Source of the DNA: Labilithrix luteola
GTDB taxonomy: Bacteria; Myxococcota_A; Polyangia; Polyangiales; Polyangiaceae
Length of the DNA stretch: 13,633 nt
Direction of reading: 5' to 3'
Assembly: GCA_026225435.1 (NCBI GenBank)
Contig: JAMFST010000697.1
Span: 1-13,633 of the forward strand
Shown: positions 1 to 8,516 of the stretch, in pieces
How the letters are laid out: each line of letters begins with the position of its first letter
How positions within the stretch are numbered: position 1 is the first letter of the stretch
The notes under the pieces: model-generated
What the model was told of the DNA's origin: nothing
The model's input: only the letters and a program-made list of their open reading frames with translations
The model's database searches: none
Translations under genes and position numbers: made by a program

Positions 1-121
1 CCTGGAATAGAAGCTCGTCGGGATGGGTTCGCGATGCTCCCTCCTTCTGCAAGGCGAGAAGCTCGGGGACTCGTAAGTAGCGCTCGTATTCGGTCAGCGC
101 GCTCGGCGCAGTCGCAGACAT
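1..121 (-). CDS. kynA: Tryptophan 2,3-dioxygenase, N-terminal fragment (cut by window edge)
   Basis: Reading the minus strand from the ATG at 121-119 gives 40 codons that stay open to the window edge. The fragment contains EYERYLRVPELLALQ, then a short polar linker, then HPDELLFQ. This is the N-terminal signature of heme tryptophan 2,3-dioxygenases, where a Y-x-x-Y-L-x-V-P-E-L-L-x-L-Q helix is followed by H-D-E-x-L-F just before the heme-proximal region. The enzyme opens the indole ring of L-tryptophan to N-formylkynurenine, the first step of the kynurenine pathway, in the cytoplasm. An AGGA at 134-131 lies 9 nt before the ATG and supports the start. The heme ligand and the substrate pocket lie outside the window, so activity cannot be judged. 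The gene is divergent from the histidine kinase at 278. The call rests on a short fragment but the motif is distinctive. Confidence 0.82.
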   Translation of the reverse strand, partial: MSATAPSALTEYERYLRVPELLALQKEGASRTHPDELLFQ

Positions 122-277
122 GGAGGCCAATCCTGGTAGGTCGGGCAAGCGGTTGCAAGCTGTTGCACGCGCGTGCGGGCGACCTCCGGCGTGGCGCAAT
201 GCGTAGGCAGGCGCGTGAAGTTTCTCTCGCTGCGGTGGACCTGGCGCGGGAAGCGTGGAGACTGAGGCGTACGACGA
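122..277. promoter_or_regulatory. Divergent intergenic region between kynA and the histidine kinase
   Basis: This 156-bp stretch separates two divergent start codons, so it should hold promoters for both directions. It is less GC-rich than the genes beside it. I see no convincing pair of -35 and -10 boxes. It contains decamer-like direct repeats at 141-170 and a 12-bp perfect palindrome at 165-176, which are possible operator elements. Open frames exist through it on both strands, but they match no protein family that I recognise and they overlap kynA or the kinase start. The regulatory role is inferred from position. Confidence 0.5.
141..170. repeat. Three imperfect 10-bp direct repeats
   Basis: Three consecutive decamers read TCGGGCAAGC, GGTTGCAAGC and TGTTGCACGC. 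The second and third agree at 8 of 10 positions, and the first and second at 6 of 10. A spacing of about one helical turn would place equivalent bases on the same face of the DNA, as is common for operator repeats. The last unit runs into the palindrome GCACGCGCGTGC at 165-176. The repeat is short and degenerate, so chance similarity in GC-rich DNA is possible. Confidence 0.35.
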
Positions 278-1678
278 ATGCGCGGTGACCTTCTTCTTCG
301 CGTGACCGTGGCCGTGCTCCTGGTGGCCGCCGGGTTCTTCGCGGTCACGCTGTACGTGGAGACGCGCCTGTCACGCGTCGACCCGGCGCGTGACGCGATG
401 GCGGAGAACGCGCTGCCGTCGATCCGTCACCTCTCGACGGCGTGGTCGGAGCTGCACCGGAGCGAGCAGCTGATCCTCGAGTCGGCGGAGTCGCCGGCGG
501 ATGACGAGACGGCTGCTGGGACGCGTGCGCAGGCGGCGGCCGATCGGCGCGACTCCGAGCTCGAGCTGTATGCGAGCCTCCCCTACTTTCCGGCGGAGAA
601 ACCGCTCTACGCCGAGGTGCGCACTGCGCTGACGGAGCTCGACGCGGCCACCCGTCAGGTGCTCCTGGCCGAGGCCGGTGGGCCGGCGGGCAACGGCGGC
701 ACGGTCTACCAGGTCGACGCCCGGCGCGCGGCGCTCACGAGGCTGCACGTCGCCGGCAACCGCGCCGACGGAGCGCTCGACCGGCTCATCGACGTGAACG
801 TGACCAACGCGCAGATGCTCATGCGCGAGGTGCGGCAGGCGCACCAGCAGGCCGATCGCGCGGTGGTCATGCTCGACGCGCTGGCGCTCATCGTCGGGCT
901 GTCGCTGGCGGCGACCGTCGTGGTGGCAGCGGCGCGGCTGCGCTCCTCGAAGGCGGCGCGCGACGAGCTGGTGGAGCAGCGGACCAAGGAGCTGGAGGCG
1001 TTCTCGGCGCGCGTGGCGCACGACATCCTCAGCCCGCTGGGGGCGGTGTCGCTCTCGCTCGATCTGGCGCGGCGGCCGGGCACCGCGGAGAGCGGGCGGA
1101 TGGATGAAGTGCTCCAGCGCGGGCAGTCGTCGCTCGGCCGGGCAAAGGACGTGGTCGATGCGCTCCTCGAGTTCGCCCGCAGCGGGGCGCGCCCCAAGCC
1201 GGGCGTCGGGTGCGAGGTGGCCGCCGTCATCGAGCAGGCGGTCGAGGAGGCGCGCGTGGTGCACCCCGATTTCTGCCTGGAGATGTCGGCGCCGCCGGGG
1301 ATCGCCTTCCCCTGCTCGTCCGGGGTGGTCACCAGCCTGGTGACGAACCTGATGAACAACGCCTTCAAGTACGGCCACCGCGGCGACCGGAAGGAGCTGC
1401 GGGTGCGCGCCGTGCGCGAGGCCGAGACGGTGCGCCTGGAGGTGGAAGACTCCGGCCCGGGCATCCCCGAGGGGGCCGAGGGCACCATCTTCCTGCCGTA
1501 TCACCGGGCCAGCGGCGCCGCGGCCAAGGACGACGGCGGTGCCGGCCTCGGGCTCGGGCTGGCCACCGTCCGCAAGCTCACCGAGGCGCACGGCGGCCGC
1601 TGCGGGGTGCGCTCGCGACCGGGCCAGGGGGCCACCTTCTGGATCAGTTTTCCCGCAAGCGCGCCGGTCGACAGCTGA
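278..1678 (+). CDS. Membrane sensor histidine kinase, no adjacent response regulator
   Basis: The 466-residue protein has a hydrophobic segment at about 6-26, an extracytoplasmic helical region at about 30-195 that resembles a four-helix-bundle sensor, and a second hydrophobic segment at about 199-219. The cytoplasmic part has a HisKA-type dimerisation helix with the H-box RVAHDILSPLG (phospho-acceptor H248). The ATPase domain shows the N-box NLMNNAFKYG near 357-366, the G1 box DSGPGIP at 391-397 and the G2 box GLGLGLAT at 423-430. It should autophosphorylate on H248 and pass the phosphate to a response regulator, but none is encoded nearby and there is no fused receiver domain. The ATG at 278 is preceded by GAGG at 264-267 and directly starts the first membrane segment. 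The stop lies 3 nt before trpB, which suggests cotranscription. The ligand is unknown. Confidence 0.93.
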   Translation: MRGDLLLRVTVAVLLVAAGFFAVTLYVETRLSRVDPARDAMAENALPSIRHLSTAWSELHRSEQLILESAESPADDETAAGTRAQAAADRRDSELELYASLPYFPAEKPLYAEVRTALTELDAATRQVLLAEAGGPAGNGGTVYQVDARRAALTRLHVAGNRADGALDRLIDVNVTNAQMLMREVRQAHQQADRAVVMLDALALIVGLSLAATVVVAAARLRSSKAARDELVEQRTKELEAFSARVAHDILSPLGAVSLSLDLARRPGTAESGRMDEVLQRGQSSLGRAKDVVDALLEFARSGARPKPGVGCEVAAVIEQAVEEARVVHPDFCLEMSAPPGIAFPCSSGVVTSLVTNLMNNAFKYGHRGDRKELRVRAVREAETVRLEVEDSGPGIPEGAEGTIFLPYHRASGAAAKDDGGAGLGLGLATVRKLTEAHGGRCGVRSRPGQGATFWISFPASAPVDS

Positions 1679-1681
1679 CGG

Positions 1682-2949
<1,268 letters not shown>

Positions 2950-2953
<4 letters not shown>

Positions 2954-3765
2954 GCGCACGGATCGACACGACCCTGGCGAAGCTGCGCGCGGAGAAGCGC
3001 AAGGCGCTGGTGGCGTACCTCTGCATCGGCGACCCGTCGGTGGACGAATCGGTCGACCTCGCGGTCGCGTGCGCCGAGGCGGGGGCCGACATCCTCGAGC
3101 TGGGGACGCCGTTCAGCGATCCCAGCGCCGACGGGCCGGCGATCGCGCGGGCCAGCAGCCGCGCGCTGACCAAGGGGGGCGGCCTGGCGGCGACGCTGGC
3201 GGCGGCGAAGAAGATCCGCGCGCGGACCGAGGTGCCGCTGGTGCTCTTCGGGTACGCCAACCCGATCTTCGTGCGCGGCGACGAGCGCACCATCGACGAC
3301 GCGGCCGACGCCGGGATCGACGCGCTGCTCGTCGTCGATCTGCCGCTGGAAGAAGGCGCGGCGCTGCGGCGGCGGGCCGGTGAGCGCAACCTGGCGGTGG
3401 TGCCGCTGCTGGCACCGACGAGCTCCGAGGGGCGCGCGGCGCAGGTGCAGGCGGCCGGGAAGATCGCGCCGGTGGGCTTCGTCTATTACGTGTCGGTCGC
3501 CGGGGTGACGGGCGCGGCCAAGGCTCCGCTGGCCGAGGCGAGCGAGCGAGCCGGAGCGCTGCGCGCGGCCACCTCGCTCCCGGTGATCATCGGCTTCGGC
3601 ATCGCCACGCCCGACGACGCTCGCGCGGCCGCCACCAAGGCCGACGGGGTGGTCGTGGGGACGGCGCTGGTGAAGATCGTCGAAGAAGAGACGACCGCCG
3701 AGGCCCGGCGCGCCGGGGTGACCGCGCTGGTGCGCTCGCTGCGCGCCGCGCTCGATCGGTGCTAG
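2950..3765 (+). CDS. trpA: Tryptophan synthase alpha chain
   Basis: This 271-residue TIM-barrel subunit cleaves indole-3-glycerol phosphate to indole and glyceraldehyde 3-phosphate and passes indole to TrpB. The sequence shows [18 protein letters not shown], with the catalytic acids E50 and D61, then LVVDLP at 127-132, [11 protein letters not shown] near 178-188, and the phosphate-binding IIGFGIAT at 213-220. The usual serine-arginine before AGVTG is serine-valine here, a mild variation. The start ATG shares an ATGA with the trpB stop, and GGGAG at 2939-2943 gives a good ribosome site 6 nt upstream, so translation is probably coupled. This fits the need for equal amounts of the two subunits. 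The length is normal. Confidence 0.98.
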
Positions 3766-3778
3766 GTTCCACCGCCTC

Positions 3779-4513
3779 ATGCGCCTGCTCTGCGTCTCCG
3801 ACATCCATGGACAATTGGACGCGCTGACCGCGGTGCTGGCGACGGCCGAGCGGCGGAGCTTCCACAAGCTGCTCGTCGCCGGCGATCTCCTCTTCCCCGG
3901 CCCGGCCCCGCTCGAGACCTGGCGCCGCCTGTCGGCCGCCGGCGCGGTGATGGTCCAGGGGGTCGGTGATCGAGCGCTGGCCACGCTCGATCCGAGCACG
4001 CTCCACGCGTCGAACCCGCACGAGGAGAAGATGATCTCCCGCATGCGCGAGGTGCGCACCGAGCTCGGGGAGATCATCCTGCGCCGGCTGCAGCGCTTGC
4101 CCACGCACTTCCGCGTCCCGCTCGAGGACGGCGGTGAGCTGCTCCTGGTGCACGGCTCCCCGGCCGACCCCGCCGAGGCGATCAGCCACGACATGAGCGA
4201 CGAGGAGATCAACGCGGCCCTGGGCGACGACCCGGCCGACGTCGTCGTCTGCGGAATGAGCCACGTGCCCTTCGAGCGCGACATCGCCGGCGTCCGCGTG
4301 ATCAACGTGGGCAGCGTCGGCGAGGCGCCCGACTCGGTGGTTCCGGACGAGGACGGCGAGCGTTACGCGCACGCGGCCTGGATCGAGTCGACCCAGACCG
4401 GCACCACGGTGGAATTCCTCCGTGTCCCCTGGCGCCCCTCCACCGGCGTCGGCGGCGGTCTCCTCTCGGCGCCGCCGAACGTCAAAGGCGGCGGAGCTTT
4501 CAGCGGCGGCTGA
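3779..4513 (+). CDS. Calcineurin-like (YfcE/MJ0936-type) metallophosphoesterase with an altered metal site
   Basis: The 244-residue protein has the fold signature of small phosphodiesterases: SDIHGQ with D8 and H10, AGDLLFPG with D36, and LLLVHGSP with H125. Family members normally also have a GNxD motif and a final GHTH or GHSH motif, which supply further metal ligands. Here the equivalents read GVGD (61-64) and GMSH (159-162), so the asparagine is valine and the first histidine is methionine, while H162 remains. DNA codons at both sites are unambiguous. The protein may bind one metal, have changed activity, or act as a non-enzymatic sensor; the substrate is unknown. The C terminus from about 223 is glycine-rich and probably disordered. 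It starts 13 nt after trpA and is likely cotranscribed with it. It ends in a TGA directly followed by TAA. Confidence 0.88.
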   Translation: MRLLCVSDIHGQLDALTAVLATAERRSFHKLLVAGDLLFPGPAPLETWRRLSAAGAVMVQGVGDRALATLDPSTLHASNPHEEKMISRMREVRTELGEIILRRLQRLPTHFRVPLEDGGELLLVHGSPADPAEAISHDMSDEEINAALGDDPADVVVCGMSHVPFERDIAGVRVINVGSVGEAPDSVVPDEDGERYAHAAWIESTQTGTTVEFLRVPWRPSTGVGGGLLSAPPNVKGGGAFSGG

Positions 4514-4525
4514 TAAGGCCGCGTC

Positions 4526-4542
4526 TCGTGCGATCGGCACGA
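4526..4542. repeat. Inverted repeat, 6-bp arms with a 5-nt centre, possible operator
   Basis: The arms TCGTGC and GCACGA are perfectly complementary around the centre GATCG. The repeat sits in the only gap (4514-4586) ahead of the coupled pair at 4587-6145, whose second gene encodes a DNA-binding domain. It is followed by a short A run, not a T run, on the plus strand, so it does not look like an intrinsic terminator for the upstream operon. An operator role is inference from its shape and place. Confidence 0.35.
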
Positions 4543-4586
4543 AAAAGTTCACCGCCGCAGAATCACCACGGCACGATCCGCGGGAC

Positions 4587-5015
4587 ATGCGCCCCGGTCT
4601 CGCCAAAGCTCGGCAACGCGGGATCGTCCGCATCGAAACCGTCTCCCGCGTGCGGGGGGACGACGCCGCCTGGCGCGCTCTCTTCGAGCGCGGAGACGTG
4701 GTGAGCGAAGGGCGCATCGGTCGCGGCGCGCACGGCGAGGAGATGTGGTTCGGGACCACGAGCCTCATCTTGCCGCTGGCGCGCGAGCAAGATCCGAAGC
4801 TCCGCCCCTTCGTCGCCAGCGTGGCGGCGCTCGATCTGCACGTTCGCCTGCGCGCCCTGCGCGTGGCGACCCGTGAAGCGCAGAGCCGGGCGCCCGGTCC
4901 GCTGGGCACGGTGGCCTGTGAACTATCTGTGGGCGAAGATGATCGCGGGCTGAGGATTGACGTCGATGTGCAGGCGCCGTTGATTGCGTCGCGTTCGAGA
5001 ACGCACAGGCGATGA
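4587..5015 (+). CDS. Uncharacterised 142-residue protein, translationally coupled to the HTH-TPR gene
   Basis: I cannot assign this protein to a named family. It is rich in arginine, has no signal peptide or membrane segment, and looks like a small soluble alpha/beta domain. Distinct parts are RIETVSRVRGDDAAWRALFE at 15-34, GRGAHGEEMWFGT at 45-57, a helix at about 78-103, and a C-terminal strand region GLRIDVDVQAPLI at 121-133. Codon use matches its neighbours. I chose the ATG at 4587, although the frame is open from 4422, because the longer version would run through the end of the metallophosphoesterase gene and the added residues look random. Its stop overlaps the next start in an ATGA, which strongly suggests it is really translated and works with the HTH-TPR protein. 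Ribosome site before 4587 is weak. Confidence 0.75.
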   Translation: MRPGLAKARQRGIVRIETVSRVRGDDAAWRALFERGDVVSEGRIGRGAHGEEMWFGTTSLILPLAREQDPKLRPFVASVAALDLHVRLRALRVATREAQSRAPGPLGTVACELSVGEDDRGLRIDVDVQAPLIASRSRTHRR

Positions 5016-6145
5016 CGGAAGACGAACCGCAGAAGAGCAAGAGCAGCACGACGACGGCCAACCCCGGACGCGGCGCGGTGATCCACGTCGACTTCGTGCG
5101 CGGCGGCCAGCGGCTGCCGTCCGCACCGCTGGCGGCCGATCCGAAGATCGGATCGATGACCGGCGCGATCACACCGGCCGACGGCCCGCCGGCGGAGAAC
5201 GGCGCGGCCAACGGGTCGCAGATGCCGCTCAAGCCGGAGGATCCGTCGCCACCGAGCGACGGGCGCGCCTCCCTCGAGCCGGTCACCGATCAGTTCACGG
5301 CGAAGGAGGTCGAGAAGCTGCTCGGCCTCGCCCTCTCCCGCCTGCGCGCGCTCGAGCGGGCGCACGTGGTGGCCCCCAGCGGCACCAAGCAGGGGAAGCC
5401 GGCGTACACCTTCCAGGATCTCATCGCCCTGCGCGCAGCCAAGGAGCTGCTCGCTCGCAAGGTGCGGTTGAAGGAGGTGGCCGACGCGGTCACCGCGCTG
5501 CGCCAGTCGCTCCCCAAGGTCACCCGCCCGCTGCAGGAGCTGCGCATCGTGGGGGACGGACGCCGCGTCGTCGTCCGCGCCGAGGACGGCTCGTTCGAGC
5601 CGGTCACCGGGCAGATGGTGCTCGACTTCCAGGTCGGCGCCCTGCGGGACGACGTGGTCCGCGTGCTCCGGCCGGAGGCGGCCCGCCAGCGCTCGCGCAC
5701 CGCTTACGATCTGTACGTCAAGGCGAGCACCCTCGACGAAGACTCCGCTACCTTCGACGAGGCCGAGGCGCTCTACCGCCGCGCTCTCGAGCTCGATCCG
5801 GCGCTCTCCATCGCCTACACCAACCTCGGCAACATCCGCTTTCGCCGCGGCGACGAGGCGGGCGCGGAGAAGCTCTACGAGGAGGCGCTCGCCCGCGACG
5901 ACCGCCAGCCGGAGGCGCACTACAACCTCGGCTACGTGATGCTCGAGCGCGGCGCCCACGACGAGGCGGCGGTGCACTTCGAGCGCGCCATCGCCCGCGA
6001 TCCGCGCTTCGCCGACGCGCACTTCAACCTGGCGATGAGCCTCGAAGCGACCGGCGAGCGCGCCCGCGCGCGTGCTCACTGGAAGAAGTATCTGGAGCTG
6101 GAACCCGTGGGGACGTGGGCGGACATCGCCCGCCAGCATCTTTGA
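5012..6145 (+). CDS. MerR-like helix-turn-helix protein with C-terminal TPR repeats
   Basis: The 377-residue protein has a low-complexity, proline- and alanine-rich N-terminal region (about 1-90), then a MerR-type winged helix at about 94-165: FTAKEVEKLLGL, a recognition-helix region, the turn with AYTFQDLIALRAAKELL, and a following helix. A short beta-rich linker around 176-206 leads to about four tetratricopeptide units from 230 to 367, with the typical Y-x-x-A-L-x-x-D-P and NLG patterns (AYTNLGNIRFRRGD, AHYNLGYVMLERG, AHFNLAMSLEATGE). It probably binds DNA and, through the TPR groove, a protein partner. The usual MerR dimer coiled coil and effector domain are replaced by the TPR array. It overlaps the upstream 142-residue gene by 4 nt. 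Its target is unknown; the inverted repeat at 4526-4542 is a candidate site. The gene is convergent with the amidase at 6167. Confidence 0.88.
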   Translation: MTEDEPQKSKSSTTTANPGRGAVIHVDFVRGGQRLPSAPLAADPKIGSMTGAITPADGPPAENGAANGSQMPLKPEDPSPPSDGRASLEPVTDQFTAKEVEKLLGLALSRLRALERAHVVAPSGTKQGKPAYTFQDLIALRAAKELLARKVRLKEVADAVTALRQSLPKVTRPLQELRIVGDGRRVVVRAEDGSFEPVTGQMVLDFQVGALRDDVVRVLRPEAARQRSRTAYDLYVKASTLDEDSATFDEAEALYRRALELDPALSIAYTNLGNIRFRRGDEAGAEKLYEEALARDDRQPEAHYNLGYVMLERGAHDEAAVHFERAIARDPRFADAHFNLAMSLEATGERARARAHWKKYLELEPVGTWADIARQHL

Positions 6146-6166
6146 CGGGCGGGAAGCGCACGGCTC

Positions 6167-7030
6167 TCAGAGACGCGCGTGACGTAGCGCCGGGAGACCG
6201 GCGCGGACGCGATCCTGGTAGGCGAAATCGAGGGAGGCGACGGCGACGCCGGGGCCATCGCTCGCCTGCGCGATCACGTCGCCCCACGGGTCGATGATCA
6301 AGCTCTTGCCGTACGTCTGGCGGCCGCGTGGATGGTTCCCCTGCTGCGCGGGGGCCAGCAGGTAGCACTGGTTCTCGATCGCGCGGGCGCGCAAGAGGAC
6401 GTGCCAGTGGTCCTTGCCCGTGGGCACGGTGAAGGCGGCGGGGACCGTGAGGACGCGGGCGCCGGCGCGGCTCATCGCGCGGTACAGCTCGGGGAAGCGC
6501 AGGTCGTAGCAGACGCTGAGGCCGACGGTGAGCGGCGCGGCGGCCGGATCGGAGACCATCGGGACCGTGGCGACCACCGCTTGATCGAGCTCGCCCGGGT
6601 GGGTCGCCTTGCTCTCCTCGAGGCGCGTTCCATCCGCCAGGTCCACGTCGAAGAGGTGGATCTTGCGGTAGCGAGCGACGACCCCGGCGGGGCCGACCAG
6701 CAGTGAACAATTGTACGGACGCTTCTCGTCGGCGCTGCGCTCGGGCATGCCGCCGCCGACCAGGTGCACGCCGTGCTGCGCGGCGAGCTCCACCAGCGTG
6801 CGGGTGATGACGCCGGCGCCGGCGCCCGCGTCGGTCGACTCGGCGGCGCGCAGCTTCCCCGCTTCGTCCCCGAAGTAGGCGAAGTTCTCCGGCAAGGTGA
6901 TCAGCGTGGCGCCGCGGGCGGCGGCCTCGGCGACCCGCTCCTTCACCGCGGCCAGGTTGGCGGCGACGTCGTCCGCGCTGGTCATCTGGACGACGGCGGC
7001 GACGAGGCGTGCGGGGGCGGCAAGGCTCAT
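6167..7030 (-). CDS. Nit-type carbon-nitrogen hydrolase, likely deaminated glutathione amidase
   Basis: The 287-residue protein belongs to the nitrilase superfamily. The Glu-Lys-Cys triad is visible as E48 in LPENF, K123 in RKIHLFDVD and C174 in CYDLRFPELYR. The CYDLRFPELYR block and the later AQQGNHPRGRQTYGKS segment (228-242) are typical of the Nit1/Nit2 branch. Nit1 and E. coli YbeM hydrolyse deaminated glutathione, a side product of transaminases, as metabolite repair; Nit2 acts as an omega-amidase. I favour the Nit1/YbeM role by motif, but the substrate is inference. The ATG at 7030 has AGGAG upstream (CCAGGAGAGC on the minus strand) and overlaps the pseudokinase stop by 4 nt, so translation is probably coupled. 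It is the last gene of the minus-strand run and ends 21 bp from the convergent TPR gene. Confidence 0.92.
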   Translation of the reverse strand: MSLAAPARLVAAVVQMTSADDVAANLAAVKERVAEAAARGATLITLPENFAYFGDEAGKLRAAESTDAGAGAGVITRTLVELAAQHGVHLVGGGMPERSADEKRPYNCSLLVGPAGVVARYRKIHLFDVDLADGTRLEESKATHPGELDQAVVATVPMVSDPAAAPLTVGLSVCYDLRFPELYRAMSRAGARVLTVPAAFTVPTGKDHWHVLLRARAIENQCYLLAPAQQGNHPRGRQTYGKSLIIDPWGDVIAQASDGPGVAVASLDFAYQDRVRAGLPALRHARL

Positions 7031-8493
7031 GGGGTGCTCTCCTGGCGGGACGTCCCGCTGCCGGGCGAAGGTTGCGGATCCGGGGGCGGTGATGACGAGG
7101 CGGTCGGCGCCGCCGGCGGGTGACCGGCGGAGCCGCCGTGCGCGTCGCCGAGGAAGAAGACGGCGGCGAAGCCGATCGCGCTCACCACCAGGAACGAGGC
7201 CACAGCGACGAGCACCTCGCGCGCGCGCCGCTGGCGAAAGATGCGCACCGTGGTCTCCGCCGAGGACGGGCGATCCGGCGCCAGCGACGGCGTCGAGGGG
7301 AGCTTCGGTCGCGGCGCGGGGACGCCCGCCGCGCGCGGGGCGATGGGGAGCGACGGGGCCGACGTCATGTCGATGTCCACGCTCGCGCCGTCCCCCTTGT
7401 TCTGCGCCGCCGCCAGCGCATCGAAGGACGGCGTCGCCGGCAACCCGGTGCGCAGCGTCGGCTCGGTGTTGTCGGCGGTGGCGCCGGGCGCGGCGATGGT
7501 CGGCGCGGTCACCGCGTCCGGATCCCAGTCTTCGGCCGCGACTGGCGCGTTCCGCGTGGCGACGAAGATCTGCGAGATCGACGGCATGTCCCGCGACGCC
7601 ACGGTCAGCTCGGTCCAGAAGGACGCCACGTCCGGCTGCCGCTTGCCCGGATCGAGCGACAGGGCGCGCGCCAGCACGACGCGAGCTTCTCCCGGGAACA
7701 CCGGATCGGCCGCTCGCCGCCCCGCCTGCCCGGTGGCCTGGGCCACGTCCTCGCGCGATGCGTCGATGGCGTGCACCGGCAGATCGCGGACCATCTCCAG
7801 CACCAGGAGCGCCAGCGAGTAGACGTCGGCCGCGGCCGTCAGCAGCGTGTCCTCGGTCGCGTCGCGCGGGTCCACCAGCTGCTCCGGTGCGGCGTAGGCG
7901 GCCAGCGGTGGACGGAGCGCCTGCACCCGGGTCCCGGCGAAGCCGAACTCGGCCACCTTCGCCTGCGCCGGATCGTCTCCCGGCAAGAGCACGGTGCGTG
8001 GGTTCACGGCCAGGTGGACGATCCCTTCGCCGTGCGCCAGCTCGAGAGCGCGCGCCACCGGCGCGAGCAAGGTCATCACCTCGACGAGAGAGCGACCGCC
8101 AAGGCCGCGCATGCGCCGGTCCGCCAGGTGCTGCGCCAGCGCGCCACCCGGGAACCACTCGCGCACCAGGTACGGCACCTGCTCGCCGCCGCGCGTCCGC
8201 GTCGGTGCCGACAGCTGCCCGTGGCTCATCACCTTGGCGACGTGCAGCGTCTTTCGCTCCAGCCGGTAGTGCAGGCGCACCGCATCGGTGAACGACTGCC
8301 GCGCACGATCGATCGCCTCGAGGCTCGTCACCGTGGCGACCTGGAGAGCCACCGGCTCCTCGAGCACCAGGTGCCGCGCGCGGTAGACGCACGTCGCCCT
8401 CCCCGCGCCGACGAACGACTCGACGAGCAGCTGCCCGTCGACGTTCTGCCCGACCAGGCCGAGGACGTCGTCTCCCGCACCACCTGCCTTCAT
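7027..8493 (-). CDS. Membrane-anchored Ser/Thr-kinase-like protein, probable pseudokinase
   Basis: The 488-residue protein has the layout of bacterial Hanks-type kinases: kinase-like domain at about 20-297, a long Pro/Ala/Ser-rich linker, one membrane segment at about 427-448 (LVAVASFLVVSAIGFAAVF), and an approximately 40-residue Pro/Ser-rich tail outside. Fold markers remain: GAGRATCVYRA glycine loop (29-39), AAPEQL with APE at 202-204, and ADVYSLALLVLEM with D223. Catalytic positions are replaced: the VAIK lysine is Q51 (VALQV), the HRDLKPxN loop reads HLAVNPRT (160-167) with aspartate to alanine and asparagine to threonine, and DFG reads EFG (182-184). Phosphotransfer by the normal mechanism is therefore unlikely. 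It probably serves as a scaffold or regulator. The ATG at 8493 lies 23 nt after the acyl-CoA synthetase stop, and its TGA overlaps the amidase start. No clear ribosome site is visible. Confidence 0.9.
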   Translation of the reverse strand: MKAGGAGDDVLGLVGQNVDGQLLVESFVGAGRATCVYRARHLVLEEPVALQVATVTSLEAIDRARQSFTDAVRLHYRLERKTLHVAKVMSHGQLSAPTRTRGGEQVPYLVREWFPGGALAQHLADRRMRGLGGRSLVEVMTLLAPVARALELAHGEGIVHLAVNPRTVLLPGDDPAQAKVAEFGFAGTRVQALRPPLAAYAAPEQLVDPRDATEDTLLTAAADVYSLALLVLEMVRDLPVHAIDASREDVAQATGQAGRRAADPVFPGEARVVLARALSLDPGKRQPDVASFWTELTVASRDMPSISQIFVATRNAPVAAEDWDPDAVTAPTIAAPGATADNTEPTLRTGLPATPSFDALAAAQNKGDGASVDIDMTSAPSLPIAPRAAGVPAPRPKLPSTPSLAPDRPSSAETTVRIFRQRRAREVLVAVASFLVVSAIGFAAVFFLGDAHGGSAGHPPAAPTASSSPPPDPQPSPGSGTSRQESTP

Positions 8494-8516
8494 GCCGACC
8501 GTGCCCGGAAGCGTGC

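Noticed and set aside
34..348. Open frames on both strands between kynA and the histidine kinase (34-288 plus, 94-348 minus)
   Set aside because: They overlap the kynA fragment or the kinase start, show no recognisable motif, and read as arginine-rich random sequence typical of shadows in GC-rich DNA.
4506..4522. Hairpin GCGGC/GCCGC around the metallophosphoesterase stop as terminator
   Set aside because: The stem is only 5 bp and no T run follows.
4422..4586. Upstream extension of the 142-residue gene to 4422
   Set aside because: It would overlap the end of the metallophosphoesterase gene, and the added residues are low-complexity and look out-of-frame.
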